Shown: positions 19,289 through 27,356 of the stretch, in pieces
Layout: each line of letters opens with the position of its first letter
How positions within the stretch are numbered: the stretch's first letter is position 1
Source of the DNA: Lysobacter niastensis
GTDB lineage: Bacteria > Pseudomonadota > Gammaproteobacteria > Xanthomonadales > Xanthomonadaceae
NCBI RefSeq assembly: GCF_015453285.1
Contig: NZ_JADLZT010000001.1
Span: 530,042-594,041 of the forward strand
DNA length: 64,000 bases
Direction of reading: 5' to 3'
The notes under the pieces: generated by a model
Told to the model about the DNA's origin: nothing
Databases searched by the model: none
Seen by the model: only the letters and a program-made list of their open reading frames with translations
Position numbers and translations under genes: made by a program

Positions 19289-21736
19289 ATGGGATTGCGG
19301 GCATGGATCGTGGCGGGGGCGTTGCTGTGGGCCGGAGCGGCGCACGGGGCATGGACGCACGTCGGCGACGTCGACCGGACGGAGGCCCTGCCCGATGGCA
19401 TCGAGGTGTCCGCAGGAGCGGCGAAGCTCCGCGTCACGGTGCAGGCCGACGGCGTGTTCCGGGTAAGGCTGGCACCCGATGGCCACTTCGTCGGCGATGC
19501 CTCCTGGGCGGTGGTGTCGGGCGCCGCTGCGCCAACGGTCCGGGTGAGCGACCGCCGCGATGCGATGACAGTCGATGCAGGCGACGTCGTTGCGACGGTG
19601 CGCAAGTCGCCGTTGCGGGTGGAGTTTGCCGACCGCGCCGGACGCGTCCTGCTGGCCGATGCCGCGGACATGCCGATGGCATGGTCGGATACGCCGCATG
19701 GTCGGCGGGTGCGCGGCTGGAAGGCAATGCCGGCCGGCGAGCACTACTACGGTCTGGGCGACAAGGCCGGTCCGCTCGACCGTCGCGGGCGCGCCTTCAC
19801 GATGTGGAACACCGATGCCTACGCATGGCAGGGCCACACCGATCCCCTCTACAAGTCGATCCCGTTCTTCATCGGGCTGCGCGCAGGCGGCGCATACGGC
19901 GTGTTCTTCGACAACACGCATCGCAGCCGCTTCGATTTCGGACAGGAGTCGGAGGATGTTCTCTCGTTCGGTGCCGAAGGTGGAGAGCTCGACTACTACT
20001 TCATCGCCGGCCCGCAGCCCGCGCGTGTGATCGAACGCTACACCGCGCTGACCGGGCGTACGCCGCTGCCGCCGATGTGGGCCCTGGGCTTCCAGCAGTC
20101 GCGCTACACGTACACGCCGGAAGCGCGCGTGCGCGAGATTGCGGACACGCTGCGCAAGGAGCGCATCCCCACCGATGCGATCTACCTCGACATCGACTAC
20201 CAGGACGGCTACGCGCCGTTCACCGTCGATCGCAAGGCGTTTCCCGACTTCGAACGGATGATCGCCGACCTGCGCGCGCAGGGACTGCGCACGGTGCTGA
20301 TCACCGACCTGCACATCAAGAACGACCCTGGCAAGCCGTACGCGCCCTACGATTCAGGCCTGCGTGAGGATGTCTTCATCCACAACCCGGACGGCTCGCT
20401 GTACGTGGGCCCGGTTTGGCCGGGCGACAGCGTGTTCCCCGATTTCACGCTCGGTCGTGTGCGCGAGTGGTGGGGCGGTTTGTATCGCGATTTCGTTGCG
20501 ATGGGCGCGGCCGGCTACTGGAACGACATGAACGAGCCGTCGGTATTCCGCGTTCCCGGCAACACGATGTCGCTGGATGCGGTGCACCGCATGGACGACG
20601 GCAGCACGCGCGACCACCGCGCCATCCACAACGTCTACGGCATGCTCAACGCACGCGCGACCTACGAGGGCCTGCTGAAGCTGCAGCCGGACCAGCGTCC
20701 GTTCGTGCTGACGCGTGCGGCCTATGCCGGCACGCAGCGCTATGCCGCGACCTGGACCGGCGACAACACCGCCAGCTGGCACCACCTCGCACAGAGCACG
20801 CCGAACCTGTTGAGCCTGGGTCTGTCGGGCTATGCGATGGCCGGCGACGACATCGGCGGCTTCATCGGCTCGCCGTCGGCCGACCTGCTGACGCGCTGGT
20901 ACCAGCTGGGCGCGTTCAATCCGGTGTTCCGCAGCCACGCCGCGACCGACACGCGCGGCCACGAAGCGTGGGTCGATGGCGAAGCGCACACCACGTTGCG
21001 CCGCGCAGCGATCGAGCAGCGCTACCGGCTGATGCCGTACCTCTACACGCTCGCCGAGGAGAACGCGCGCACCGGCATGCCGTTGATGCGTCCGGTGTTC
21101 CTGCATTACCCGCAGGCCGAAGCGTTCTACGGCAACGACCGCGACTTCCTGTTCGGCTCCGACCTGTTCGTCGCGCCGGTTGCCGACGAACGGCTCGATG
21201 CGCATGCGGTCACGCTGCCGCCGGGTACGTGGTACGCGTTTGCCACTTCGCAACAGCACGTTGCGGGCAAGACGCCCATGAAGATCGACCCGCGCCCGAC
21301 CGCCGTGCCGGTATACGCGCGCGCCGGTGCCATCGTGCCGATGCAGCCGCTGGTGCAGCACACCGGCGAGACGCCCGAGGGGCCGCTGCAACTGCAGGTA
21401 TACCTGCCCGCGCAGGGCGCCGGCGATTGCCGCGGCGCGTTGTACCAGGACGACGGCGTCACCATGGCTTATCGCGACGGCGCATCGTTGCGCGTGGCGT
21501 ATTCGTGCGAGGTGTCGAAGCGAAATGTCAGCCTCGTCTCGCATGTCGAGTACGACGCGTACACGCCGTGGTGGAAGGATGCGGAGCTGACGCTGTTCGG
21601 TGTGGGCACCAGGCCTGCTTCGATACGCGTGGACGGGAAGCCGCTGTCAGGCTGGCGGCATGACGCAGTGGCCAAGACGCTCACGCTAACGGTTCGCGAT
21701 GCACGGCGCGACTGGCGGGTGGACGTGTTGCGGTGA
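19289..21736 (+). CDS. Exported glycoside hydrolase family 31 alpha-glucosidase
   Basis: An 815-residue protein with a Sec signal peptide (residues 1-22, ending AAHGA). The order is an N-terminal GH31 beta-sandwich (about 25-200), the (beta/alpha)8 catalytic barrel (about 245-600) and C-terminal beta domains. The nucleophile is D413 in WNDMNEPS and the acid/base is D492 in TGDNTASW. IYLDIDYQDGY is the strand-3 motif of the alpha-glucosidase clade. It likely removes glucose from alpha-1,4-linked oligosaccharides in the periplasm or outside. The ATG at 19289 has GGGGAG six bases ahead; an in-frame TTG at 19250 is less likely. The gene interrupts the usual dnaE-accA neighbourhood. Confidence 0.9.
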   Translation: MGLRAWIVAGALLWAGAAHGAWTHVGDVDRTEALPDGIEVSAGAAKLRVTVQADGVFRVRLAPDGHFVGDASWAVVSGAAAPTVRVSDRRDAMTVDAGDVVATVRKSPLRVEFADRAGRVLLADAADMPMAWSDTPHGRRVRGWKAMPAGEHYYGLGDKAGPLDRRGRAFTMWNTDAYAWQGHTDPLYKSIPFFIGLRAGGAYGVFFDNTHRSRFDFGQESEDVLSFGAEGGELDYYFIAGPQPARVIERYTALTGRTPLPPMWALGFQQSRYTYTPEARVREIADTLRKERIPTDAIYLDIDYQDGYAPFTVDRKAFPDFERMIADLRAQGLRTVLITDLHIKNDPGKPYAPYDSGLREDVFIHNPDGSLYVGPVWPGDSVFPDFTLGRVREWWGGLYRDFVAMGAAGYWNDMNEPSVFRVPGNTMSLDAVHRMDDGSTRDHRAIHNVYGMLNARATYEGLLKLQPDQRPFVLTRAAYAGTQRYAATWTGDNTASWHHLAQSTPNLLSLGLSGYAMAGDDIGGFIGSPSADLLTRWYQLGAFNPVFRSHAATDTRGHEAWVDGEAHTTLRRAAIEQRYRLMPYLYTLAEENARTGMPLMRPVFLHYPQAEAFYGNDRDFLFGSDLFVAPVADERLDAHAVTLPPGTWYAFATSQQHVAGKTPMKIDPRPTAVPVYARAGAIVPMQPLVQHTGETPEGPLQLQVYLPAQGAGDCRGALYQDDGVTMAYRDGASLRVAYSCEVSKRNVSLVSHVEYDAYTPWWKDAELTLFGVGTRPASIRVDGKPLSGWRHDAVAKTLTLTVRDARRDWRVDVLR

Positions 21737-21760
21737 AGTTCGACGTGATTCCTCCGTCCG

Positions 21761-21929
21761 CGTCCCGTCCACCCTTCGACTCCGCTTCGCTACGCTCAGG
21801 GCGAGCGGTGATTGGATTCGTTGCGGATTCCGAGCAACGGCTATGCCATGGGTGCCGACTCGATATAACGGCAAGCCAATCCCGTTCGTTCTGAGCGTAG
21901 GCCGCAGGCGGAGTCGAAGGATGGACGGG
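21761..21929. repeat. Dispersed inverted repeat, family C
   Basis: A ~169 bp element between the convergent GH31 and dnaE genes. Its arms are ~48 bp inverted copies: left CACCCTTCGACTCCGC followed by GCTACGCTCAGGG, right CGTTCTGAGCGTAGG followed by GGAGTCGAAGGATGG. A second element with the same arms in the opposite order lies at 56067-56175. Nothing in the ~70 bp centre looks coding. Confidence 0.8.
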
Positions 21930-21980
21930 TGACGATGCCGGGGCCGTAGCCCGCAACGCGATCTCAGCGACGGCGGGGAA

Positions 21981-24900
21981 TCAGTTGCCCCAGGGCCTTC
22001 CCAGCGTCAGCTTCACCGCGCGCACGCCAGGCACCGCGCGCAGCGTACCGGGGAGATCCGCATCGACGCGGATCGAGCTGGTGCCGTTGAGGTCCAGCAT
22101 GCCGGCCGCACCGTGCCGCAGCAGGTCCAGGCGCAGCGGCGTGGTGCCGGGGCGCTTCTGCGCGAGCAGGTTGTCGACGCGCTGCCACACGCCCGGCACG
22201 CGCAGATCCAGCCGCATCGACAGGCGCTGCGCATGCTTGGCGCAGATCTGTTCGTAGTCCCAGCAGCGGGCGGCGCGCAGGGCAAAGCCGCCGCTGAAAC
22301 TGTCCTCGCGCAGGCCGCCCTGAATCACCAGCAGGCGGTCGCGCACCAGCATCGCGGCGAACTCGGTGTAGGCCTCGGCGAAGAAGGCGCATTCCAGGCG
22401 GCCGCGGCCGTCCTCGATCTGCACGAACATCTGGCTGTCGCCCTTCTTGCGCAGGCCGACGACCTGTCCGGCGATCACGGTCTCCACTTCCTGTCGCCAG
22501 CTGCCGCGGCTCGGCTCCGGACGCGTCTCCCAGATCCTGTCGAGATCGCCGAGGTCGTGGCCGGTGAGCGTGCGCAGCTCGTCGCGGTACGGATCGAACG
22601 GATGACCGCTGAGGTAGTGCCCCAGCGTCTCGCGCTCGCCGTTGAGGATCTGCGTGAGCGGCCACTCGTCGGTTTCCGGCAGGTCCAGGTGCAGCGCCGG
22701 CGCGGCGGTTTCGGCGCCGCCGAACAAGGACACCTGTCCGGCCGCCTGTTCCTTCGCGAGCTGGTCGGTGGCCTTGAGCACTTCCGGCAGCTGCAGCATC
22801 AGGCTCGCGCGGTTCTTGCCGAGCTTGTCGAGCGCGCCGGCCTGGGTCAGCGCTTCCAGAGCGCGGCGGTTGAGCTTGCTGCTTTCGACGCGCTTGCAGA
22901 AGTCGAGCAGGTTGGCGAACGGACTGGCCCGGCGCGCCTCGACGATGGCCTCGCAGGCGCCGCGGCCGACGCCCTTCACCGCACCGATGCCGTAACGGAT
23001 CGTCGTGCTGTCCTTGGCCTCGAACATGTACGCGGATTCGTCCACGTCCGGCGGGAGCACGGTCAGGCCCATCACGCGGCACTCGTCGAGGAAGCCGGTG
23101 ACCTTGTCGGTGTTGTCCATGTCCGAGGACAGCACCGCGGCCATGAACTCGGCCGGGTAGTGCACCTTCAGCCACGCGGTCTGGTAGGCGACCAGCGCGT
23201 AGGCGGCCGAGTGCGACTTGTTGAAGCCGTACTCGGCGAACTTCTCCATCAGGTCGAAGATCGGGCTCGCCTGGTTCGCCTTGATGCCGCGCTCGGCGCA
23301 GCCGCTCTCGAACTTGGCGCGCTCCTTCGCCATCTCCTCGGGCTTCTTCTTGCCCATCGCGCGGCGCAGCATGTCGGCGCCACCGAGCGTATAGCCCGCC
23401 AGCACCTGCGCGATCTGCATCACCTGTTCCTGGTACACGATGACGCCGTAGGTCGGCGACAGCACCGGTTCCAGCGATTCGTGCGGGTAGGTGACCTCGG
23501 TGTTGCCGTGCTTGCGGTCGACCCATTCGCGATCCATTCCCGAGCCCAGCGGGCCCGGGCGGAACAGCGCCGCCAGCGCGATGATGTCTTCGAACGTGTC
23601 GGGCTTCGCGCGCTTGAGCAGCTCGCGCATGCCGCGCGATTCGAACTGGAACACCGCGACCGTGTCGCCGCGCGCGAACAGCTCATAGCTGGGCTTGTCG
23701 TCCAGCTCCAGCGCGGCGATGTCGAGCGGTTCCTGGCCTTCGGCCTGGCGCCGCTTGTTGATGGCCTTGACCGCCCAATCGATGATCGTGAGCGTGCGCA
23801 GGCCGAGGAAGTCGAACTTGACCAGGCCGACCGCTTCGACGTCGTCCTTGTCGAACTGCGTGACCGGGTTCTTGCCACGGCCTTCGCCGTCGTGTTCGGC
23901 GAACAGCGGGCAGAAGTCGCTGAGCGGGCTCGGTGCGATCACCACGCCGCCGGCGTGCTTGCCGGCGTTGCGGGTCAGGTCCTCGAGGCTGCGCGCCAGG
24001 TCGAGCAGGTCGCGGACATCGTCCTCGGCGTTGTAGCGCGCGATCAGGTCGGGCGAGGCGAGGGCGTTGTCCTTGCGTGCGGCTTCCGATTCGCCGAGCG
24101 CGTCGTCGAGGCAGATGCCCAGCGTGTTCGGGATCAGCTTGGCGATGCCGTCGACGAAGCCGTACGGGTGGCCGAGCACGCGGCCGGAGTCGCGCACCAC
24201 GGCCTTCGCCGCCATGGTGCCGTAGGTGATGATCTGGCTGACGCGGTCGCGGCCGTACTTGCGCGCGACGTAGTCGATGACCTCGTCGCGGCGGTCCATG
24301 CAGAAGTCGATGTCGAAGTCGGGCATCGACACGCGTTCCGGATTGAGGAAGCGCTCGAACAGCAGGTCGTACGGCAGCGGGTCCAGGTCGGTGATGCCGA
24401 TCGCCCACGCGACCAGCGAGCCGGCGCCCGAACCACGGCCCGGGCCCACCGGGATGTCCTGGTCCTTGGCCCAGTTGATGAAGTCCGCGACGATCAGGAA
24501 GTAGCCCGGGAACCCCATCTTGATGATGACGTCGAGCTCAACTTCCAGGCGCGCGTCGTAGTCCTCGCGCGTCTTGCCCGGCGCCAGCGGATTCTTTGCC
24601 AAGCGCTTGTCGAGGCCTTCGCGCGCGGTGTTGCGCAGCCAGCTCTCGATCGTGTGCTCGCTCGGCACCGGGAACGCCGGCAGCGCGTACTCGCCGAGTT
24701 TCATCTCGACGTTGCAGCGCGTCGCGAGCGCCATCGCGTTGTCGATGGCGTCGGGGACGTCGGCGAACAGCTTCGCCATTTCCTGCGAAGACTTCAGGTA
24801 CTGCTCGGCGCTGTAATCCTTTGGACGCTTCGGGTCGTCGAGCACGCGGCCGGACGCGATGCACACGCGCGCCTCGTGCGCCTCGAAGCCCTCGCCGTCG

Positions 24901-25502
24901 ATGAAGCGCACGTCGTTGCTGGCCACCACGGGCAGGCCGCGCGCCGTGGCGGCGTGCAAGGCGAACGTGTTGAAAGCTTCCTCGCCGTCGCGGCCGGTCC
25001 GGGTCAGTTCCAGGTGCAGGCGGTCGCCGAACGTGCCGCGCCAGTCGGCGAGCCAGGCCTCGGCCAGTTCATGGCGGCTGCTGGCCGCCAGGCGTCCGGC
25101 CAGGCTCTGGCGGCCGGCGAGGGCGAACAGGCCGGCGTTGTCCTCGCGCAGCCAGTCGGGACGGATCGCCACGCCATCGAGGCGATGGCCTTCCATCCAG
25201 GCGCGGGACAGCAGGCGGGACAGCGTCAGGTAGCCGGTGCGGTCGCGGCACAGCAGCGTCATCCGCGAGGGCGTCTCGTTGCCGTCGGCCAGGCCGATGT
25301 CGGCGCCGATGATCGGCTTCAGACCGGCGCCCTCGGCGGCCTTGTAGAACTTGACCGCGGCGAAAAGGTTGTCGAGATCGGTCAGCGCCACGGCCGGCTG
25401 GCCGAGCGCGACGCAGCGCTTCACCAGCTCGCCGATGCGGATCGTCGAGTCGGCGAGCGAGTATTCGCTGTGAAGGTGGAGATGAACGAAGGGTGCGGAC
25501 AT
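21981..25502 (-). CDS. dnaE: DNA polymerase III alpha subunit
   Basis: The 1173-residue replicative polymerase. An N-terminal PHP domain (FVHLHLHSEYSLADSTIRI at residues 5-23) is followed by the C-family polymerase core. The catalytic aspartates lie in MPDFDIDFC (393-401). GPGRGSGAGSLVAWAIGITD is just upstream, and the finger region follows (KAKPDTFEDI-like block, GKKKPEEMAKE). A helix-hairpin-helix and OB-fold tail complete the protein. Length matches E. coli DnaE (1160). The usual lpxB-rnhB-dnaE order is kept, but about 3.5 kb of accessory genes intervene between rnhB and dnaE here. Confidence 0.97.
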   Translation of the reverse strand: MSAPFVHLHLHSEYSLADSTIRIGELVKRCVALGQPAVALTDLDNLFAAVKFYKAAEGAGLKPIIGADIGLADGNETPSRMTLLCRDRTGYLTLSRLLSRAWMEGHRLDGVAIRPDWLREDNAGLFALAGRQSLAGRLAASSRHELAEAWLADWRGTFGDRLHLELTRTGRDGEEAFNTFALHAATARGLPVVASNDVRFIDGEGFEAHEARVCIASGRVLDDPKRPKDYSAEQYLKSSQEMAKLFADVPDAIDNAMALATRCNVEMKLGEYALPAFPVPSEHTIESWLRNTAREGLDKRLAKNPLAPGKTREDYDARLEVELDVIIKMGFPGYFLIVADFINWAKDQDIPVGPGRGSGAGSLVAWAIGITDLDPLPYDLLFERFLNPERVSMPDFDIDFCMDRRDEVIDYVARKYGRDRVSQIITYGTMAAKAVVRDSGRVLGHPYGFVDGIAKLIPNTLGICLDDALGESEAARKDNALASPDLIARYNAEDDVRDLLDLARSLEDLTRNAGKHAGGVVIAPSPLSDFCPLFAEHDGEGRGKNPVTQFDKDDVEAVGLVKFDFLGLRTLTIIDWAVKAINKRRQAEGQEPLDIAALELDDKPSYELFARGDTVAVFQFESRGMRELLKRAKPDTFEDIIALAALFRPGPLGSGMDREWVDRKHGNTEVTYPHESLEPVLSPTYGVIVYQEQVMQIAQVLAGYTLGGADMLRRAMGKKKPEEMAKERAKFESGCAERGIKANQASPIFDLMEKFAEYGFNKSHSAAYALVAYQTAWLKVHYPAEFMAAVLSSDMDNTDKVTGFLDECRVMGLTVLPPDVDESAYMFEAKDSTTIRYGIGAVKGVGRGACEAIVEARRASPFANLLDFCKRVESSKLNRRALEALTQAGALDKLGKNRASLMLQLPEVLKATDQLAKEQAAGQVSLFGGAETAAPALHLDLPETDEWPLTQILNGERETLGHYLSGHPFDPYRDELRTLTGHDLGDLDRIWETRPEPSRGSWRQEVETVIAGQVVGLRKKGDSQMFVQIEDGRGRLECAFFAEAYTEFAAMLVRDRLLVIQGGLREDSFSGGFALRAARCWDYEQICAKHAQRLSMRLDLRVPGVWQRVDNLLAQKRPGTTPLRLDLLRHGAAGMLDLNGTSSIRVDADLPGTLRAVPGVRAVKLTLGRPWGN

Positions 25503-25644
25503 GCGGCGACCGGCGTGCCAGCAGGCAGGTTAACAGTCCGGCCGCAGCGTACAAGCCTTGACAGCACGACGACGGGCGACGCACCTGCGAATCCCCTTGC
25601 CGCGCCCCGAGGCGATGATCCCCAGGCCCCGGGGCTGGCGGGCC

Positions 25645-26277
25645 TCAACCGACCCGGAACAACGACGACGTTTGCCCATGCGGCGCATAGTGCTGCTCGC
25701 GCACCGCGTGGTGGTGCTGCATCAATGCCAGTTCATGCAGCCGGTCGCGTACCCATTGCTCGCGCTGTTCGGATGCGCCACCGGAGGGATGCGCCATCTG
25801 GCGGTACGAGCAGAAGTCGCGGAAGTCGTCCACCTCGTCGGCGAAGGCCGGCCATGCCAGTTCGATCAGAAGCACGTCGTCGAGCCGGCCCAGCAGCGGC
25901 ACGCGGTCCGCGATCAGATCGTCGTCGCGATCGATGTAATCCAGCAGCTTGGCCACGCGCTTGCGCATGGCGTAGTCGCTGTCCCAGGCCGGATCCTCGA
26001 CCATCGCGCGCAACTCCTGCACGCGGCCCATGCGCGAATCGATGACTCCATGGGCGCGATCGGCATCCAGGTGCAGCAGCCAGGCCATCAGCTGCTGTAC
26101 GCGGTCTCCGTCGACTCGCGGCGCATCGGCGTTGATCTCATGAAGCAGCGTGTCGAACCGGGCGACAGCAGGCGGTGGCAGCGGCACCGCATCGGAACGG
26201 GGCGTGTCGCCATTTCCGCTGTAGAAGTGGTCGAACGGTAACGGGTCGGGCGTGGGAGTGGGGTGTGGCAAACGCAT
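25645..26277 (-). CDS. DUF1232-like protein, paralogue 1
   Basis: A 210-residue protein. The central segment DRDDDLIADRVPLLGRLDDVLLIELAWP resembles the DUF1232/YkvA core (a helix pair with an invariant GxxDD). It is followed by VDDFRDFCSYR and an arginine/histidine-rich end. The N-terminal third is Pro/Asp-rich. The protein ends much like its neighbour at 26575 (both finish in a '...LF.V.' tail after a QH/R-rich stretch), so the two look like diverged tandem duplicates. The ATG at 26277 is preceded by GAGGTG. Function unknown; YkvA-type proteins are small membrane-associated proteins, and no clear membrane helix is visible here. Confidence 0.7.
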   Translation of the reverse strand: MRLPHPTPTPDPLPFDHFYSGNGDTPRSDAVPLPPPAVARFDTLLHEINADAPRVDGDRVQQLMAWLLHLDADRAHGVIDSRMGRVQELRAMVEDPAWDSDYAMRKRVAKLLDYIDRDDDLIADRVPLLGRLDDVLLIELAWPAFADEVDDFRDFCSYRQMAHPSGGASEQREQWVRDRLHELALMQHHHAVREQHYAPHGQTSSLFRVG

Positions 26278-26494
26278 CGCGCACCTCGCTTCCGGCCGGT
26301 GGTCGGAGCCCGCGCCGCGGCCGGCATCGTGCGCGAGCCGTTCCGTCATCCCTCTGCCGGGGGATGCGATTGCATGATGCGCCGACGCGTCCGCGATGTC
26401 TCCCGTCATGAGTCGCCATGACCGATGGGGCTTCCGCGAACGAAACACGAACACAATCAACGAATCGCGAGCAATCGAGCGAAGCACCAATACT

Positions 26495-26523
26495 GAAGAG
26501 GCCACCCGTCGGGTGGCCTCTTC
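26495..26523. terminator. Perfect 13-bp hairpin between the DUF1232-like paralogues
   Basis: GAAGAGGCCACCC / GGGTGGCCTCTTC with a GTC loop forms a perfect 13-bp stem. The plus-strand side continues with TTT; the minus-strand side has no T run. It lies about 50 bases past the stop of the minus-strand gene ending at 26575, so it probably ends that transcript although the tail is weak. The rest of the 297 bp gap upstream of the 26277 start shows no other gene. Confidence 0.6.
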
Positions 26524-26574
26524 TTTGCACTTGATCAGGTCCCTTGAGGACCACAGGTAGAACGATGGTGCGAT

Positions 26575-27216
26575 TCAGTGGACGTAGAACAGCGGAGCGG
26601 TTGCGGGCAGGTAACTGCTGTCGCGAACCTTGCGCTGGTGTTCGGTCAGCACGGCCTCCTCGTAGCGGGCCTGTTCCCAGTCGTCTCGCGTGAAGGCGAA
26701 ACCATTGACGGCGCATCCGCGCTGCCTGGCTTCCAGCGCACGCAGGCGGCAGAAGTCGAGGTAGTCGTCGACCTCGGCAGCGAGCTGCGGCCATGCGGCG
26801 TCGACGACGATGGCATCGTCCAGGCGTCCGACCTTGGGCAGCCAGTCGGGAATCAGGTCGTCATGGCCGCGGGCGTATTCGACAATCGTTCTGGCGGTAT
26901 TGACAGTATCGTTGGCGGGTGCCCAGGATCGGTCGGCGACCATCTGTGCGACCGTTGCGATCCGGCCGAGCCGTTCGCGGATGCAGGCCGGTGCTGATTC
27001 AAGGATGCTGCGGTCGCACAACTCGCGGGCGGCTGAGACCAGCTGATCGCGGTTGTAGGCGTCCTGCCTGCCCAGCCGGGCAAGCAACTGGTTGAAGCGT
27101 TCGACGCTTTCCATGGTCAGGTCGAAACCATTGATGCGGTGCCGGCGGCCCATGCCAATGAACGGGCGGTCGAGGATCGCGGGAAGCGGGTTCGGGATGG
27201 CGATGATGGCGTTCAT
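26575..27216 (-). CDS. DUF1232-like protein, paralogue 2
   Basis: A 213-residue protein with GGAG seven bases ahead of the ATG at 27216. It shares with the 25645 gene the pattern RGHDDLIPDWLPKVGRLDDA, then AAEVDDYLDFCRLR, then a basic end with EHQRKVRDSSYLP and a '...LFYV' finish. The N-terminal 110 residues are helical and not clearly similar. It diverges from the wHTH-TPR regulator, with a palindrome and GATGAGGTT repeats in the shared promoter region, so control by that regulator is possible. Function unknown. Confidence 0.7.
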   Translation of the reverse strand: MNAIIAIPNPLPAILDRPFIGMGRRHRINGFDLTMESVERFNQLLARLGRQDAYNRDQLVSAARELCDRSILESAPACIRERLGRIATVAQMVADRSWAPANDTVNTARTIVEYARGHDDLIPDWLPKVGRLDDAIVVDAAWPQLAAEVDDYLDFCRLRALEARQRGCAVNGFAFTRDDWEQARYEEAVLTEHQRKVRDSSYLPATAPLFYVH

Positions 27217-27298
27217 GGCGTACTCCGTGGGGGTTGGGACACCGTCCTTGCGGCGCAGGGACAGCGTCCTCCAGGGCCACGGACCAGTCATGAGGAGC

Positions 27299-27350
27299 GG
27301 ATGCGCGTTCGCGCATCCTCTGAGCAGGTTGATGAGGTTCCGATGAGGTT
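27299..27350. promoter_or_regulatory. Candidate operator: palindrome plus GATGAGGTT direct repeats
   Basis: In the 140 bp between divergent genes, GGATGCGCG-TT-CGCGCATCC (27299-27318) is a perfect dyad. It is followed by GAGCAGGTT (27322), GATGAGGTT (27331) and GATGAGGTT (27342). The last two are 11 bases apart, about one helical turn, the spacing favoured by OmpR-type winged helices. Binding by the adjacent regulator is inference. Confidence 0.4.
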
Positions 27351-27356
27351 TTGCCG

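Noticed and set aside
22113..26045. 1310-codon open frame antisense to dnaE
   Set aside because: The opposite strand encodes DnaE with intact motifs. The antisense product is dominated by Arg, Ala, Val and Gln and resembles no family.
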